Source: JALZKA01 sp963786495
GTDB lineage: Bacteria > Actinomycetota > Thermoleophilia > Solirubrobacterales > 70-9
Length of the DNA stretch: 64,000 nt
Reading direction: 5' to 3'
Assembly: GCA_963786495.1 (NCBI GenBank)
Contig: CAWAZL010000004.1
Location: forward strand, 124,001 to 188,000
The notes under the pieces were generated by a model. That model saw nothing but the letters and a program-made list of their open reading frames with translations. It searched no databases and was not told the DNA's origin. The position numbers were made by a program, and so were the translations under genes. Every line of letters begins with the position of its first letter. Positions within the stretch are counted from its first letter, which is position 1. Below are positions 63,304 through 64,000 of the stretch, in pieces.

Positions 63304-64000
63304 GCCGATCGTGGCCGTTCTTGCCGCGGCCGTGGCCGCGTTTGCCGCGTCCACCGCGCAGGCTGCCCCTGTCTCCCAGAGCGAGCGCTTCGTCACCTCC
63401 GACGGCGTCTCTCTCCAGACCACGCTGACGGGAGAGGCTCCGCTCGAGCCCCGTCCCGTGATCGTCGAGTTCAGCCCCTACGGGCGCAACTCGATGACGA
63501 TCGACGCGGGCAAGGCCTACAACCACCTCCTCGTTCAGATCCGCGGGACCGGCGACTCGCGCGGCCGCTTCGACGCGCTCGGCCCGAAGACGCAGACTGA
63601 CGTCCAGGAAACGCTCGCCTGGGCCTGCGAGCAGCCATGGAGCAACGGGCGCCTGGGCCTGAACGGATTCTCGGCCTCGGCGATCACCATTTACAACTCG
63701 CTCCACCTGGAGCTGCCATGCGTCGAAACCGCGGTGTTGAAGTCCGGCACGTTCGAGCTCTACCGTGATCTCCTGGTCCCCGGCGGGATCATGAACCTCG
63801 TTCCCGGAGCTGGCGTCCTTGCCTTGATCGGCGCACCCACGCTGGCGCAGTCCGACGGCCGCCTCGACGACCCGCTGAGCGGGCTCGACGCCGCGCTGGG
63901 GATCATCGGCGCAGGGCTCGACGGGCTGCTGCATAAATCGCTCGACGGCTGGTGGTCAGAGCGCGGCTTCCGTGGGGACGCGAACGACCTGCCGATCCTC
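63296..64000 (+). CDS. CocE/NonD-type secreted hydrolase, cut by the right edge
   Basis: 235 codons are visible and the frame is open at the window end. A signal peptide (about residues 1-24, VAVLAAAVAAFAASTAQA) leads into FVTSDGVSLQTTLTGEAPLE and VIVEFSPYGR, then IRGTGDSRGRFDAL and LGLNGFSASAITIY with the Ser nucleophile. These are S15/CocE-family features (X-Pro peptidase or acyl esterase). The start is GTG at 63296, inside the end of the SDR gene, so both probably belong to the TetR regulon. The Asp/His of the triad lie beyond the edge. Confidence 0.8.
   Translation, partial: MRKPIVAVLAAAVAAFAASTAQAAPVSQSERFVTSDGVSLQTTLTGEAPLEPRPVIVEFSPYGRNSMTIDAGKAYNHLLVQIRGTGDSRGRFDALGPKTQTDVQETLAWACEQPWSNGRLGLNGFSASAITIYNSLHLELPCVETAVLKSGTFELYRDLLVPGGIMNLVPGAGVLALIGAPTLAQSDGRLDDPLSGLDAALGIIGAGLDGLLHKSLDGWWSERGFRGDANDLPIL

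Overview
The window is GC-rich bacterial DNA, tightly packed with short intergenic gaps and many GTG or TTG starts. Gene content points to an actinobacterium, and I infer the Thermoleophilia/Solirubrobacterales side: a fused MoaD-MoaE, DUF5995, DUF3556, DUF2993/LmeA, a large DUF3376-type patatin, a DesA3-like acyl desaturase paired with its reductase, tRNAs without encoded CCA, and a stand-alone LAGLIDADG-like protein beside a tRNA. The lineage is an inference from gene families, not a measurement.

Layout. 1-10.4 kb is an amine or methylated-amine catabolic island: GntR/FCD regulator, dimethylglycine/sarcosine dehydrogenase-like enzyme and choline/ethanolamine-kinase-like protein on the minus strand, and APC permease, glutamine-synthetase-like ligase, gamma-glutamyl hydrolase, aldehyde dehydrogenase and SDR on the plus strand. 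10.4-12 kb holds two small membrane proteins and a glutamine amidotransferase. 12-26.4 kb is a molybdenum island with uptake (modABC), a HTH-TOBE regulator, cofactor synthesis (moaA, moaX, moaC, mogA, moeA, mobA), MOSC and FdhD proteins, and two molybdopterin oxidoreductases. The part from about 12.3 to 23.6 kb is riddled with single-base indels. 26.4-38.5 kb is mixed: a membrane protein, a metallophosphoesterase, an aldehyde dehydrogenase fused to a GMC alcohol oxidase and coupled to a haloalkane dehalogenase, two alpha/beta hydrolases, LmeA-like, DUF5995, an RTX-like secreted protein and a patatin. 38.5-42.7 kb has LemA, DUF2207, the LAGLIDADG-like protein, tRNA-Leu(CAG), tRNA-Glu(CTC), two SOS-like boxes and a DUF4265-like gene. 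42.8-49.9 kb has glutamate decarboxylase, a CDF zinc exporter, and a divergent pair of a membrane metallophosphoesterase and a membrane-anchored patatin that share an upstream motif. 49.9-56.2 kb has a P450 / DUF3556 / phytoene-desaturase-like operon and a secreted beta-helix protein. 56.3-64 kb has a cyclic-nucleotide-binding protein, an ABC1 kinase, a desaturase with its reductase, a CMD protein, a TetR/SDR divergon and a CocE-type hydrolase cut by the right edge.

The most interesting candidate is 28.3-32.8 kb. A haloalkane dehalogenase gene overlaps by 1 nt the end of a single gene encoding both an alcohol-oxidising flavoenzyme and an aldehyde dehydrogenase, behind a leader that can fold over the ribosome binding site. 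On family knowledge the three activities could run haloalkane to alcohol to aldehyde to acid. Second-tier candidates are the shared 14-bp motif between the patatin and phosphoesterase, the SOS-like boxes flanking tRNA-Glu, and the gamma-glutamyl amine island. No CRISPR array, insertion sequence, integrase or prophage was seen.
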